From NCBI GenBank assembly GCA_002715965.1, contig PBAL01000002.1, positions 41,581 to 98,249 of the forward strand: a stretch of DNA of 56,669 bases, given 5' to 3'. Positions within the stretch are counted from its first letter, which is position 1; each line of letters starts with the position of its first letter. The translations under genes and the position numbers were made by a program. Positions 17,375-26,399 of this stretch are shown here, piece by piece. Source of the DNA: Verrucomicrobiales bacterium. GTDB taxonomy: Bacteria; Verrucomicrobiota; Verrucomicrobiia; Limisphaerales; JAYPXF01. The notes below the pieces were generated by a model. It searched no databases. It was not told where the DNA came from and saw only the letters and a list, made by a program, of their open reading frames with translations.

Positions 17375-17651
17375 TTAGTGGGCCAATCGATCTGAGATCG
17401 TCTCCAACACGGCGTCCACATCGGGCGAGACCCAACAGCCCTTGTTCGTCCACGGATGCAAAGCCAATTGATGCGGCCTGCATCACACCTCCGCCCCCTC
17501 CGGTCAGTAGGATCACCGGCAGCTCAGCCAGCTATGCACTGAACTCATGCACTCGCTTGAGGGTTCCTTCAAAACTTGCCGGATCTTCGCGCGATTCCAC
17601 GTGCCGTGCCGATGCTCCGAATACTCCAATGATGGGAAGGCGTTCACTCAT
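17375..17651 (-). pseudogene. Decayed LOG-family (lysine-decarboxylase-like Rossmann) gene
   Basis: Reading minus-strand from an ATG at 17651 gives SERLPIIGVFGAS, about 27 further residues, a TAG stop, then in the same frame LAELPVILLTGGGGGVMQAA. The GxFGAS opening and the LTGGGGGVMxAA loop are hallmarks of the TIGR00725/LOG-type Rossmann fold. After a shift of frame the C-terminus reappears as PWTNKGCWVSPDVDAVLE and ends ISDRLAH with TAA at 17375-17377. The middle of the protein (roughly half) is deleted. One stop, one frame change and a deletion make this a clear pseudogene. It fills the otherwise empty gap before tatD. Confidence 0.75.
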
Positions 17652-17733
17652 TCGCAGAACGATTTCGGTGAATCCACGCCAAGTCGATCTCAATTGGCTG
17701 GTTTCCAAACGTGCGTTTCGTTACTGATCGCGG

Positions 17734-18543
17734 ATGGCTGTTTTTTACGACACGCATGCGCACATCACCTGGCCGGATTTTGCAGATGATCTGGCGGGTG
17801 TGGTGTCGCGTGCGAAGGACAATGGGATTGAGCGGATCATCACGATCGGGACGGATCTGGAGAGCAGTGAGAGGGCGATTGAGATCGCTGCGGAGTTCGA
17901 TGAAGTGTTTGCGGTCGTGGGATGGCATCCGGGGGATGTCGATGCTGCGCCGGATGATGTTCGGAAGGAACTGAAGGAACTGGCGGGGCGCGACAAGGTG
18001 GTGGCAATTGGTGAAACGGGTTTGGATTATTATCGTCTACCAAGCACGCGTGGAGGAACGGAAGCGGATGATGAGACCTACAAGGCGAGGCAGGCTGTGT
18101 TGTTTGATCAGCAGTTGCAGATAGCGGAGGAAGCGAGGCTTAATGTGGTGATCCACACCCGGGGGGATTGCTTCGCGGACACCCTGGGGCACCTGGAGCC
18201 ATACCACGGCAAGTTGAGAGCGGTGTTCCATTGTTTTGTGGAAACCCCGGACAACATGCGCAAGGTGCTGGCCTTGGATGGCTTGGTCAGTTTTACGGGA
18301 ATTGCGACGTTCAAGAATGCGGCAGAGGTGCGAGACACAGTTTCCGAGACGCCATTGGACAAACTGATGGTGGAAACGGATTCGCCGTTTCTCGCGCCGA
18401 TGCCGTTCCGGGGGAAGAAGTGCCAACCGGCGTATACGAAATACACGGCTGAGAAAGTGGCCGAGGTGAAGGGATGCTCGCTGGAGGAATTGAGCCGCGT
18501 GAGCTGCGAGACAGCGAAGGGGTTTTTCAAGGGGTTTGGATGA
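17734..18543 (+). CDS. tatD: TatD-family metal-dependent hydrolase/DNase
   Basis: A 269-residue TIM-barrel hydrolase with all family metal ligands visible: DTHAHI at the N-terminus, GETGLDYY, VIHTRGD, FHCF and VETDSPFLAP. Length is normal for TatD. Characterised members are 3'-5' exonucleases or DNases acting in the cytoplasm, with roles in DNA repair and turnover. The insertion PSTRGGTEADDETYKARQAV is slightly longer than in enterobacterial TatD. It converges with the DUF1501 gene, leaving 27 bases that hold a small TTGATC/GATCAA inverted repeat. Confidence 0.93.
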   Translation: MAVFYDTHAHITWPDFADDLAGVVSRAKDNGIERIITIGTDLESSERAIEIAAEFDEVFAVVGWHPGDVDAAPDDVRKELKELAGRDKVVAIGETGLDYYRLPSTRGGTEADDETYKARQAVLFDQQLQIAEEARLNVVIHTRGDCFADTLGHLEPYHGKLRAVFHCFVETPDNMRKVLALDGLVSFTGIATFKNAAEVRDTVSETPLDKLMVETDSPFLAPMPFRGKKCQPAYTKYTAEKVAEVKGCSLEELSRVSCETAKGFFKGFG

Positions 18544-18570
18544 TCGGTCGGATCCGGTTGATCTGATCGA

Positions 18571-19986
18571 TCAAGCAAGCAACTCAGAGACCACGCGCGG
18601 TGGTTCGAAACCAGTCAGCCGTTCCTCAAGTCCGCTGCGTTTGAAGTAGAGCTTTTGGTGATGCAGGCCGAGGCAGTGCAAAATGGTTGCGTGGAAGTCA
18701 TGAACACTCACCGGATTCTCCACGGCCGCGTGGCCAAAGTCATCTGTGGCACCGTAACTGACACCACCCTTTATTCCGCCTCCGGCGATCCAAGACGTGA
18801 AAGCCTGCATATTGTGATCGCGACCGGTGTAGATCTTGCCGGAACGTTGTGACGTGGGAGTTCGTCCAAATTCACCACCCCAAACCACGAGCGTTGAATC
18901 CAGCAATCCACGTTGTTTGAGATCTTGCAGCAACCCAGCTGCGGGCTTGTCCGTGCGTCCGCACACGTCCCAGTGACGGTCCTTGAGATCCACATGGCTG
19001 TCCCATGGCTGTTCTTCGAGGAAGATCTGCACGAAGCGGACACCACGCTCCACGAGCCGGCGTGCGAGCAGACAACGACGGCCGTAGGCATCGGTCTGCT
19101 TTTCGCCGATCCCGTAGAGTTCCTGAGTATGTTTGCTTTCTCGGGAGAGATCCAGCGCTTCACCAGCGGACAACTGCATTCGGGCTGCAAGCCCGTAGGA
19201 CTCGATTCGAGCATCGAGTGCGGGTTGGTTCGTGCGCTTGTGCCGATGGATGTCGTCGAGCCGGTTGAGTAGTGCCTGGGCGGTCTTGGCGACTTCGCTC
19301 GGTTGCTCGAACTGGGGTTTTAAATTCAGGATCGGCGAACCGGTCGGGCGGAAAGGCGTGCCTTGATAGAGGGGCGGCAGAAAACCGGCGCTCCAGTTGC
19401 GCACCCCATTCTTTGGCGGACCCAGCGGATCGTTGAGCACGACGTAGGCGGGCAGATTTCGGTTCTCCGAACCCAATCCGTAGACCGTCCATGCGCCCAA
19501 GGTCGGATAGCCCATGAACAATCGGCCGGTCTGGATTTTATAGAGGGCGTTGTCGTGGTTGGGATGATCGGTCCACATCGAGTTTACCAGCGCGATGTCG
19601 TCGCACATGGTCGAGAGATGGGGGAGGGCGTCCGACATCCACATGCCGGACTGGCCGTGGCGGGCGAAGTTGTATTGCCCGCCCATCATCACACCGATGT
19701 CCGAGGTGCCCTGGTTGCCGATCGTTTCGGGATCCCCTGGGTAAGGCTTGCCATCCATTCGATTGAGGACGGGCTTGGGATCGAAGAGATCCATCTGGCT
19801 CGGTCCCCCGTTCATGAACAACTGGATCACCGATTTCGCCTTTGCCGGATGATGCCCGTCGCGCGGGTCGAGGCTCTCCACGCGCTGGCCAAAAAGATCC
19901 TCGGTGAACAATTGTGCGAAAGCTGCGCCCAACAGGCCGGCGCCGGAGCGGGCAAAGAAGTCGCGACGATTTATCGGGTCACTCAT
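18571..19986 (-). CDS. DUF1501 (sulfatase-like) protein with Tat signal, partner of PSD1
   Basis: A 471-residue protein beginning with a twin-arginine signal (NRRDFFARSGAGLLGAAFAQ). The body is a typical DUF1501 domain: SVIQLFMNGGPSQMDLFDPK, the central RCLLARRLVERGVRFVQIF and the C-terminal VVWGGEFGRTP and GRDHNMQAF. The fold is alkaline-phosphatase/sulfatase-like, but the usual Cys/Ser nucleophile motif is absent and the activity is unknown. Its ATG overlaps the stop of the PSD1 gene by one base, so the pair is translationally coupled, the standard arrangement in Verrucomicrobia and Planctomycetes. Confidence 0.93.
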   Translation of the reverse strand: MSDPINRRDFFARSGAGLLGAAFAQLFTEDLFGQRVESLDPRDGHHPAKAKSVIQLFMNGGPSQMDLFDPKPVLNRMDGKPYPGDPETIGNQGTSDIGVMMGGQYNFARHGQSGMWMSDALPHLSTMCDDIALVNSMWTDHPNHDNALYKIQTGRLFMGYPTLGAWTVYGLGSENRNLPAYVVLNDPLGPPKNGVRNWSAGFLPPLYQGTPFRPTGSPILNLKPQFEQPSEVAKTAQALLNRLDDIHRHKRTNQPALDARIESYGLAARMQLSAGEALDLSRESKHTQELYGIGEKQTDAYGRRCLLARRLVERGVRFVQIFLEEQPWDSHVDLKDRHWDVCGRTDKPAAGLLQDLKQRGLLDSTLVVWGGEFGRTPTSQRSGKIYTGRDHNMQAFTSWIAGGGIKGGVSYGATDDFGHAAVENPVSVHDFHATILHCLGLHHQKLYFKRSGLEERLTGFEPPRVVSELLA

Positions 19987-22865
19987 CAGTCAATATAAAT
20001 GAAGGCCGCAGAGTTCAGGATCGTGTGGCAGTAGGTTTCCAACGCGGCCTCTGGTTTGTCATGCCAAGCAGCGTGAAGTTCGCTGAGAGCCTGGACGCCC
20101 AGTTTGCGTTCGCTCGCGGCAGGGGGGCGGCTGATGGCGAGCTCGTAAACGGCGTCCACGAGTTTGCCTGCATCTTTTCCTGCACGCTCGCTGACGCGTT
20201 CGGCGAACGATTTGGAAAGTTCCCGCACGCGGTTGTTGTTCAGCAGCATCAGCGATTGCGGTGAAATCACGGACACGCTGCGCTCCACGCAATTGGGTCC
20301 CATCACCGGATAGTCGAATGTCCCCATCATGGTCGGGATCTCCGTGCGACGGTATTGGGAATAGACGCTGCGACGCCAATTGCCGGTCTTGGTGGCGTTC
20401 ACGGTCACTTGACCTTCGTGATCCACGGAGATTGCATCGGCTGGACCACCGGCGGTTGTGTCCAAGCGGCCGGATACAAACAGCAGTGAGTCCCGCAAGG
20501 CTTCCGCGTCCATTCGGCGCAAGGGCATTCGCGAGACAAGCTTGTTCTGTGGATCGCGCTTCAAGTGTTCATCGGAAACTGCGCTGGCTTGCTGGTAGGT
20601 TCGCGAGCGCATGATGAGCCGGTGCATGGACTTGATGCTCCAACCTTCCCGGACAAATTCCTGTGCGAGCCAATCCAGCAGCTCAGGATGCGTTGGGCGG
20701 TCTCCTTTGAGGCCGAAGTTTTCAAGAGTTCCGACCAGGCCGGCGCCGAAATGATGGAACCAGATGCGGTTCACGATCACCCGGGAGGTCAAGGGGTGAT
20801 CCGGAGTTGTCAGCCATTTCGCGAAGGCGAGACGTCGCCCGCTCTTATTGGGGAAGGGCGGCTTGACTTCGAATGGTGTGCGTCCATCCGTCAATACCGC
20901 GGGCACACCTGGTCCGACAAGTCGCCCCGGTTTGTTGTATTCGCCACGCCTCAAGATGTACGTTGGGGAAGGACGCCCGCGATCCCACAGAGCTCGGATT
21001 TCCATTGACGGGATCAACTTGGTCTTTTCGCCGGCGATCTGTCGTTTCAAGGCCGTGACTTCCTTGCGCGCCTTGACCACATCGGGCGGCTGCGCCGAAT
21101 CTGGCAATACCTCGACGGCCATTACTTTTTCGGCCAGAACCTGCTGCCGGAGCGTGCGTTGATTGTCGGCCTTGCGTTCGGCAACGAGTGCTTCCTTGCG
21201 TTCGGCCAGCGGCATGTCGGGATAGTGCAATTGCAACGTCAGGAGGCGCATATTGTGCTCGTCCTTCCTCAGTTTGCTCTCGAGTGACTTGATCGTTCGT
21301 TCGAGTGGCGGATTGTGGCTCTTGATCGCCTTCTTTTGCGCGGACGTGGCAAGTTGCATGTGCCGGTTCCTGAAGCTCAGCCAATCATGTTCGTCGAAGG
21401 CACCCTGCAGTGTCGCTTTCAAGCGGTAGTAGTCGCGGTGTGGGATCGGATCGTACTTGTGTGAGTGGCACTGCGCGCACTCGAGGGTCAAGCCCATGAC
21501 GCCCGATCCAAGAACGTTGATGGCATCGGCAATCACTCCGATGCGTTCCGGTACGAAGTTCATGGTTCGTGATCCGGTCTGGTCCATTCCCATGCGCAGG
21601 AAGCCGGTGGCCACGAGATTCTCGATCATCTGACCGGTTACCTCGGGCGTGTTCTCGTAGTCGGCCAGTTCGTCACCTGCGATTTGTTCGAGCAGGAAGC
21701 GATCGTAGGGTTTGTCGTCATTGAAGGACTTGATCACGTAGTCACGATACTTCCACGCCACGCGTCGCAAGGGATCGGAAGAAACGCCACCTTCCGAATC
21801 GGCGTAGCCAGCAAGGTCGAGCCAGTAGCGGCCCCAGCGTTCGCCATAACGCGGAGATTCCAGCAGGTGATCGACCATGGCCGCGTACCAGGTGTGTGCC
21901 CGATGTTCTCGCCAACGCTTCAATTCTTCAGGCGACGGCGGAAGCCCCGTGAGATCCAGGTAAGCGCGACGAATGAGCTGTATGCGATTTGCGCGAGGAG
22001 AGAAATCCAGACCGTTCTTCCTGAGCTTCCCACCGACAAATGCGTCGATGGGATAGTCGTCGTTGGGAAGGGAGACCTTGCGTGCATTCAGAGGCTGGAA
22101 GGACCAATGCCGTCGGTCTTCATCACTCACGAGGGGATCTGATTCGTGCGAAGCAACATCGGGCTTGATGTCTGCCTCGGGGGCGCCATTCGCGATCCAC
22201 TCCCGAAGCTTCCTGGTTTCTTCAGCGGTCGGGCGCTTTACGAAGTATTTTAAGAGTTGGCCCTTAGGGGGGCAGAGCAGCTCTTCGATGCGCTTGATCG
22301 CCAAGCTTTCATCGGGATTGCCGGGAATGATCGCGGGTCCGCTCTTGCCGCCTTTAAGCATGGCGGCCTTGTTGTTCATGACGAGCCCACCGAGTTGCAT
22401 TTGCGGGCCATGACAGGTGTTGCAGCGGAGCAGGGCGATCGGAATGATGTCGTGCTGGTTCAGTGCTCGATCGGCGAGCTTGGGCGCGTTCCTGAATTTC
22501 GCGCCGGCTTCAATCCAGTCGTAAATGGACTTTTGATCTGCGGATGGAAGTGGACCCCCTTTCTTGGGCATTTCACTTCGGTGGATCACTTCGTAGAGCA
22601 GGCTGTGCTCAGGATCACCCGCCTTGAAGAGGGCACCGGAGTCTCCGCCACGAAGGAATCCTTGTGTAGAACTGAGGTCCAAGTCTGCCTTGCGTCGTTT
22701 GGATTGGTGACACTCGACACAGTTTTTCTGGAGAATTGGTTGAATCACGTCCTCGAAGAGCAGCGGGTCGTTCGCACGCAATTGCTGGGCCGGTCCGGTG
22801 AGGACGGCCAACAGAAATAGTTGTAGAACGATTCGCATGACAGATTTGGCAGACGAGTGAAACAT
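19986..22865 (-). CDS. PSD1 (DUF1549/DUF1553) cytochrome c-like protein
   Basis: A 959-residue exported protein from the ATG at 22865 (an inner ATG at 22838, MRIVLQLFLLAVLTGPAQQL, also gives the signal peptide). Two planctomycete-type haem motifs lie near the N-terminus, CVECH (49-53) and CNTCH (148-152), and a third, CAQCHSHKYDP, lies in the middle between the DUF1549 and DUF1553 domains. The DUF1553 end contains TSRVIVNRIWFHHFGAGLVG and RTYQQAS. These proteins are predicted to be periplasmic and coupled to polysaccharide breakdown; none has a settled reaction. The open frame extends upstream to 23045, but that part overlaps the divergent zwf gene and is probably not translated. Confidence 0.92.
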   Translation of the reverse strand: MFHSSAKSVMRIVLQLFLLAVLTGPAQQLRANDPLLFEDVIQPILQKNCVECHQSKRRKADLDLSSTQGFLRGGDSGALFKAGDPEHSLLYEVIHRSEMPKKGGPLPSADQKSIYDWIEAGAKFRNAPKLADRALNQHDIIPIALLRCNTCHGPQMQLGGLVMNNKAAMLKGGKSGPAIIPGNPDESLAIKRIEELLCPPKGQLLKYFVKRPTAEETRKLREWIANGAPEADIKPDVASHESDPLVSDEDRRHWSFQPLNARKVSLPNDDYPIDAFVGGKLRKNGLDFSPRANRIQLIRRAYLDLTGLPPSPEELKRWREHRAHTWYAAMVDHLLESPRYGERWGRYWLDLAGYADSEGGVSSDPLRRVAWKYRDYVIKSFNDDKPYDRFLLEQIAGDELADYENTPEVTGQMIENLVATGFLRMGMDQTGSRTMNFVPERIGVIADAINVLGSGVMGLTLECAQCHSHKYDPIPHRDYYRLKATLQGAFDEHDWLSFRNRHMQLATSAQKKAIKSHNPPLERTIKSLESKLRKDEHNMRLLTLQLHYPDMPLAERKEALVAERKADNQRTLRQQVLAEKVMAVEVLPDSAQPPDVVKARKEVTALKRQIAGEKTKLIPSMEIRALWDRGRPSPTYILRRGEYNKPGRLVGPGVPAVLTDGRTPFEVKPPFPNKSGRRLAFAKWLTTPDHPLTSRVIVNRIWFHHFGAGLVGTLENFGLKGDRPTHPELLDWLAQEFVREGWSIKSMHRLIMRSRTYQQASAVSDEHLKRDPQNKLVSRMPLRRMDAEALRDSLLFVSGRLDTTAGGPADAISVDHEGQVTVNATKTGNWRRSVYSQYRRTEIPTMMGTFDYPVMGPNCVERSVSVISPQSLMLLNNNRVRELSKSFAERVSERAGKDAGKLVDAVYELAISRPPAASERKLGVQALSELHAAWHDKPEAALETYCHTILNSAAFIYID

Positions 22866-22926
22866 CAGAGGCTTTCGAAAACAATTCGTGATTTGAAAAC
22901 CACCGGGGCTTCGGCAAGGTAGCGGC

Positions 22927-24486
22927 ATGGACGAATTGACCGGTTTCGACGAGTTGATGGATTGCCGAAGTTCCGAGAGCAAGAAAGCCGTGGAGCCTTG
23001 CACAATTGTGATTTTTGGTGCGAGCGGGGATTTGACGGTGCGCAAGTTGATTCCCGCGCTGTATCACCTGCACCTCGAAGGAGCCTTGCCTGATCCGTTC
23101 CGAATCGTCGGTTTTGCGCGTCGTGAGAAGACGCACAAGAGCTGGCGTGAGGAGTTGAAGAAGGGGATGAAAAAGTTTTCCCGGACCGGACTGGACAAGG
23201 AAAGGTGGGCTGAGTTTGAGGAGAAGGTGTTCTACTGCCGGGGTGATCTCTCCGACGCCGGGGCCTACGACACGCTGGGGAAGCAGTTGCAGGGATTTGG
23301 TGACGAAAAGTTGCGAAACAACCTCCTGTTCTATCTCGCAATTTCACCTAGCCTTTTCGGGACAGTCGTCAAACAGCTTCATCATGCGAAATTGCTCGAT
23401 CGGGAGGAGCGTGAGGGTCAGTGGCAACGGGTGGTGGTTGAGAAGCCGTTCGGCACGGATTTGCCGAGTGCGGAGCAGTTGAATCACGAACTTATCACCT
23501 ACGCGCATGAGAAGCAGATCTATCGCATCGATCATTATCTCGGAAAAGAAACGGTTCAGAACATCCTGATGTTCCGCTTTTCGAATGCGATCTTTGAGCG
23601 GCTTTGGAATCGTGAGTCGATCGATCATATCCAGATCACAGTGAGTGAGAGTCTGGGTGTCGGTTCGCGTGGTGGTTACTACGAGGAGAGCGGAGCGATG
23701 CGTGACATGGTGCAGAATCACCTGCTGCAAATCTTGTCGCTGATTGCAATGGAACCGCCGGTCTCTCTGGAAGCGGAAGCGATTCGCGATGAGAAGGTGA
23801 AGCTGCTGAAATCGATACGTCCGATTGAGCCCGAAGATATTCCGAATCAAGTGGTGCGTGGACAGTATTTCGCCGGTCAGGTGAACAACGAACAACGTCC
23901 CGGGTATCGACAAGAGGAGCGGGTTGAACCGAATTCAAACACGGAAACCTTCCTGGCGATGAAGTTGTTCATTGATACCTGGCGTTGGTCGGGGGTCCCC
24001 TTCTTCCTTCGCACGGGCAAGAACATGCCGCTCAGCGCGAGTGAAGTGCGCGTGCAGTTCAAGCAAACACCACACGTGCTTTTCGCCACGCAGCGTGATG
24101 GAGGGAACGATCCGAACGCAATCACGCTTCGTCTCCAGCCGCACCAGGGCATCTATCTTCGATTCAACGGGAAGGTTCCCGGGACAAGCACGCAGATCCG
24201 CCCGGTGCGCATGAACTTCAGTTACGATTCCGAATTCGGCGCCTACACACCGGAGGCTTACGAACGGCTCTTGCTGGAAGCAATTGCGGGAGATGCGACC
24301 TTGTTTATTCGCCGTGATGAAGTGGAGACGGCGTGGCGCATCGTCGATCCGATTCGCGCGGGATGGAAAGGGCAGTCGCTGACGAATCGCGAGTTCTATT
24401 CAGCTGGAACGTGGGGGCCGGTTGCCGCGGAAGAACTGTTGTCTGACAGCGGTCATCACTGGCGGAATCCGCAACCGGCGAGGTAG
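22927..24486 (+). CDS. zwf: Glucose-6-phosphate 1-dehydrogenase
   Basis: A 519-residue cytoplasmic enzyme that oxidises glucose-6-phosphate to 6-phosphogluconolactone with NADP+, the first step of the oxidative pentose phosphate pathway. The dinucleotide loop IFGASGDLTVRKLIPALY is at 29-46, EKPFG at 172-176 and the active-site motif RIDHYLGKE at 200-208, with the catalytic His in the downstream helix. An AAGG about 8 bases before the ATG can serve as RBS. The gene is alone: no gnd, pgl or opcA follows. The N-terminal 20 residues are poorly conserved, so a later start is possible. Confidence 0.96.
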   Translation: MDELTGFDELMDCRSSESKKAVEPCTIVIFGASGDLTVRKLIPALYHLHLEGALPDPFRIVGFARREKTHKSWREELKKGMKKFSRTGLDKERWAEFEEKVFYCRGDLSDAGAYDTLGKQLQGFGDEKLRNNLLFYLAISPSLFGTVVKQLHHAKLLDREEREGQWQRVVVEKPFGTDLPSAEQLNHELITYAHEKQIYRIDHYLGKETVQNILMFRFSNAIFERLWNRESIDHIQITVSESLGVGSRGGYYEESGAMRDMVQNHLLQILSLIAMEPPVSLEAEAIRDEKVKLLKSIRPIEPEDIPNQVVRGQYFAGQVNNEQRPGYRQEERVEPNSNTETFLAMKLFIDTWRWSGVPFFLRTGKNMPLSASEVRVQFKQTPHVLFATQRDGGNDPNAITLRLQPHQGIYLRFNGKVPGTSTQIRPVRMNFSYDSEFGAYTPEAYERLLLEAIAGDATLFIRRDEVETAWRIVDPIRAGWKGQSLTNREFYSAGTWGPVAAEELLSDSGHHWRNPQPAR

Positions 24487-24489
24487 CCC

Positions 24490-24961
24490 TCAGTCTTCGC
24501 AGATGCGCCTCAGCTCCTTCGACCAAACTCGAAGGCTCTTTTCTTCGATCTCGTCCGTAAACGGTGAAGATTGGCTGACCGGAGACCGGCACACGGCAGT
24601 AGGCGACTTCGAGCGGGAATTCGGATTCATCGCTCCGCAGACCGGCGATTTCCTGTCGTTCGTCGAGGATTTCTCCGGAGTTGGTGGCGAGGTATTGGTG
24701 CAGCTTCTGGTAGCGCGCTTCACGCGCTGAAACAGCGAGGATTGATTCTGCCAGAAGTTATCCGATGACTTCGTAACGTGGTTTGCCAAACATCTTCTCA
24801 GCCGCCGGATTGAATTCCAACACGCGTCCTTCGTGGTCCATGGATATGACCGCGTCCAATGCGCCTTCGAAGACCGCACGCTTTTGCGCTTCACTGCATT
24901 TCAATGCCTGCTCGCGATTTTTCTCGTCGTGTGGTCCCCAGTTGCCAACGTTTTCAATCAC
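24490..24961 (-). pseudogene. Broken PAS-domain gene (sensor kinase fragment)
   Basis: Minus-strand reading from an ATG at 24961 gives a PAS domain start (FEGALDAVISMDHEGRVLEF, NPAAEKMFGKPRYEVIG), then an in-frame TAA at 24758-24760. After it, in the same frame, the second half of the same PAS domain appears (SARYQKLHQYLATNSGEI, EIAGLRSDESEFPLEVAYCR, PIFTVYGRDR). The downstream part of any sensor kinase is missing because the frame runs into the antisense of zwf. One nonsense codon and a truncated 3' end show a pseudogene. It was probably part of a PAS histidine kinase or diguanylate cyclase. Confidence 0.75.
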
Positions 24962-25209
24962 ACACTTGGTTGTCTATCCGCGAGCAGGTGTTGGAACTGC
25001 CTGATAACACGGGAGGACGTCAGTGCGATTCCTTAGCCTTGCCAATAACCTGTGAACAGATAAAAAAAGTTTTAATGTAACAGTTCGCAGCGAGCGTTTA
25101 TTAATGGAATGGTGAAAAATCGTTACGCTAAAGTATGTATTGTAGAGGGAATTTCTGACTTTTCTTCGTTTGAGGGATGCGAGTTAGATTCGCTGGTCCA
25201 GCAAGGCAG
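24962..25209 (+). other. AT-rich intergenic region upstream of the epimerase
   Basis: No gene seen. Bases 25050-25170 are clearly richer in A and T than the surroundings (for example GATAAAAAAAGTTTTAATG), which suits a promoter region for the epimerase gene. No hexamer pair with good spacing stands out, so no promoter is called. Confidence 0.4.
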
Positions 25210-25944
25210 ATGATTTTAGTGACAGGATCAGCAGGTCGCGTAGGCCAAGCGGTGGTGAAAGAGCTTCTGGCTCAGAAGCTTCCAGTGGTTGGCTTTGACA
25301 AAAGGCCTACACCAGGTTTGTCGAATGCGATCGTCGGCGACATGAAAGACATGGAGGCGCTCAACAGCGCGTTTCATGGCGTGTCCGCGTTGATACATCT
25401 GGCATCGACGCCTGATGAATCCCACTTCCGCCGGGATCTTGTGCCGAACAACATTCTGGGATTACACAATGTGTTGGAGTGCGCGCGTGATGCGGAAGTC
25501 AAACGCCTGATCCTCACCAGCACGGGACAGGTGAATCACTGGCAACGTGAAAAGCAGGAACGGACGATTACCGCTGACGATCCGGTAACGCCGTACTCCT
25601 GGTACGCGTCAACGAAGGTTTTCGCGGAAGCGATCGGAAGGAGTTACGCAGAAATGTATGGGATGAGCGTATTCGTCGTGCGGCTTGGCTGGGTTCCTCG
25701 CGACAAGGCGCATGCCGATGAATGCAAGAAGGAGTTCTGGGCGAAGGATGTTTATCTCAGTCCGGGAGATGCTGGGCGCTTCTTTGCCGCGGCCGTTCAG
25801 GCTCCGGAAAACATCAAGTACAAGATCTTCTATGCGACGAGTCAACCGAAGGACATGGAGCGGTTTGATCTTGGTCCCGCGAAGGCGTTGTTGCACTGGG
25901 AACCGAAAGACATGTGGCCGGAGGGCTTGGAGTTCAAAGTGTGA
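25210..25944 (+). CDS. NAD(P)-dependent epimerase/dehydratase (extended SDR)
   Basis: A 244-residue Rossmann protein from the ATG at 25210 (MILVTGSAGRVGQAVVKEL); an ATG at 25177 would add 11 residues. The glycine-rich TGSAGRVG loop, the DMKDMEALNSAF segment and the catalytic S-T-G-Q followed by Y-A-S-T-K (SWYASTKVFAEA) identify the extended SDR family. It resembles uronate dehydrogenase-like and sugar epimerase-like short members. The substrate cannot be told. It converges on xseB with 5 bases between. Confidence 0.88.
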   Translation: MILVTGSAGRVGQAVVKELLAQKLPVVGFDKRPTPGLSNAIVGDMKDMEALNSAFHGVSALIHLASTPDESHFRRDLVPNNILGLHNVLECARDAEVKRLILTSTGQVNHWQREKQERTITADDPVTPYSWYASTKVFAEAIGRSYAEMYGMSVFVVRLGWVPRDKAHADECKKEFWAKDVYLSPGDAGRFFAAAVQAPENIKYKIFYATSQPKDMERFDLGPAKALLHWEPKDMWPEGLEFKV

Positions 25945-25949
25945 CTGAT

Positions 25950-26174
25950 TCAGTCTTCGGCGTTTAGTTTTTCCAGCTTCCTGATTCGAAGCTCTGCGGC
26001 GGACAACTTCTCCTGACACTTCGCAACGAGTTTGGTCCCGGCTTCGTACTGGGTTAGCAGTTTCTCCAAAGGCAGATCATCCGATTCCATGGATTCGACC
26101 ACGGATTCCAGTTTCTCCATCGCTTCTTCGAAGGACAGACCCTGATCCTCGGATTGCTTGCCAGCTTTCGCCAT
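25950..26174 (-). CDS. xseB: Exodeoxyribonuclease VII small subunit
   Basis: A 74-residue protein with the family signature LSFEEAMEKLESVVESMESD followed by LPLEKLLTQYEAGTKLVAKC and a terminal helix EKLSAAELRIRKLEKL. XseB binds the large subunit XseA to form the single-strand exonuclease VII. xseA is not in the window. The frame is open upstream to 26444, but the short form matches the family length (70-85 residues) and avoids overlap with the CPXCG gene. MAKAGKQSEDQ is therefore taken as the start. Confidence 0.93.
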   Translation of the reverse strand: MAKAGKQSEDQGLSFEEAMEKLESVVESMESDDLPLEKLLTQYEAGTKLVAKCQEKLSAAELRIRKLEKLNAED

Positions 26175-26222
26175 GGGCGGGAAACTAGGGGAACGCAAAA
26201 CGCCCGTCCAGCGATTCCCAAC

Positions 26223-26399
26223 ATGCAAGAGTGTGAACACGTCTTTTGTCCCTACTGCGGCCAGCAGCAGGAGTTGAGCATTGACCTCTCGGCGGGGACC
26301 CAGCGGTTCACGACCGATTGCGAAGTGTGTTGCCGGCCGTTTGATGTGGATGTGGACGTGCGTGACGGGGGAATATCGGGCAGCGAAGTGTATGGATGA
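26223..26399 (+). CDS. CPXCG motif-containing cysteine-rich protein
   Basis: A 58-residue protein with two cysteine pairs, CPYC (FCPYCGQQQELSIDLS) and CEVC (TTDCEVCCRPFDV), forming a small zinc-ribbon-like fold of the CPXCG family (PF14255). The rest is acidic (DVDVDVRD). Function is unknown. The start at 26223 matches the family N-terminus; the upstream open frame has no family features. Its 3' end overlaps the next gene by 8 bases, which suggests coupling. Confidence 0.85.
   Translation: MQECEHVFCPYCGQQQELSIDLSAGTQRFTTDCEVCCRPFDVDVDVRDGGISGSEVYG

Noticed and set aside
22866..23045. Upstream extension of the PSD1 frame (60 more codons).
   Set aside because: It runs antisense through the start of zwf and lacks a signal peptide; the ATG at 22865 or 22838 gives a proper exported protein.
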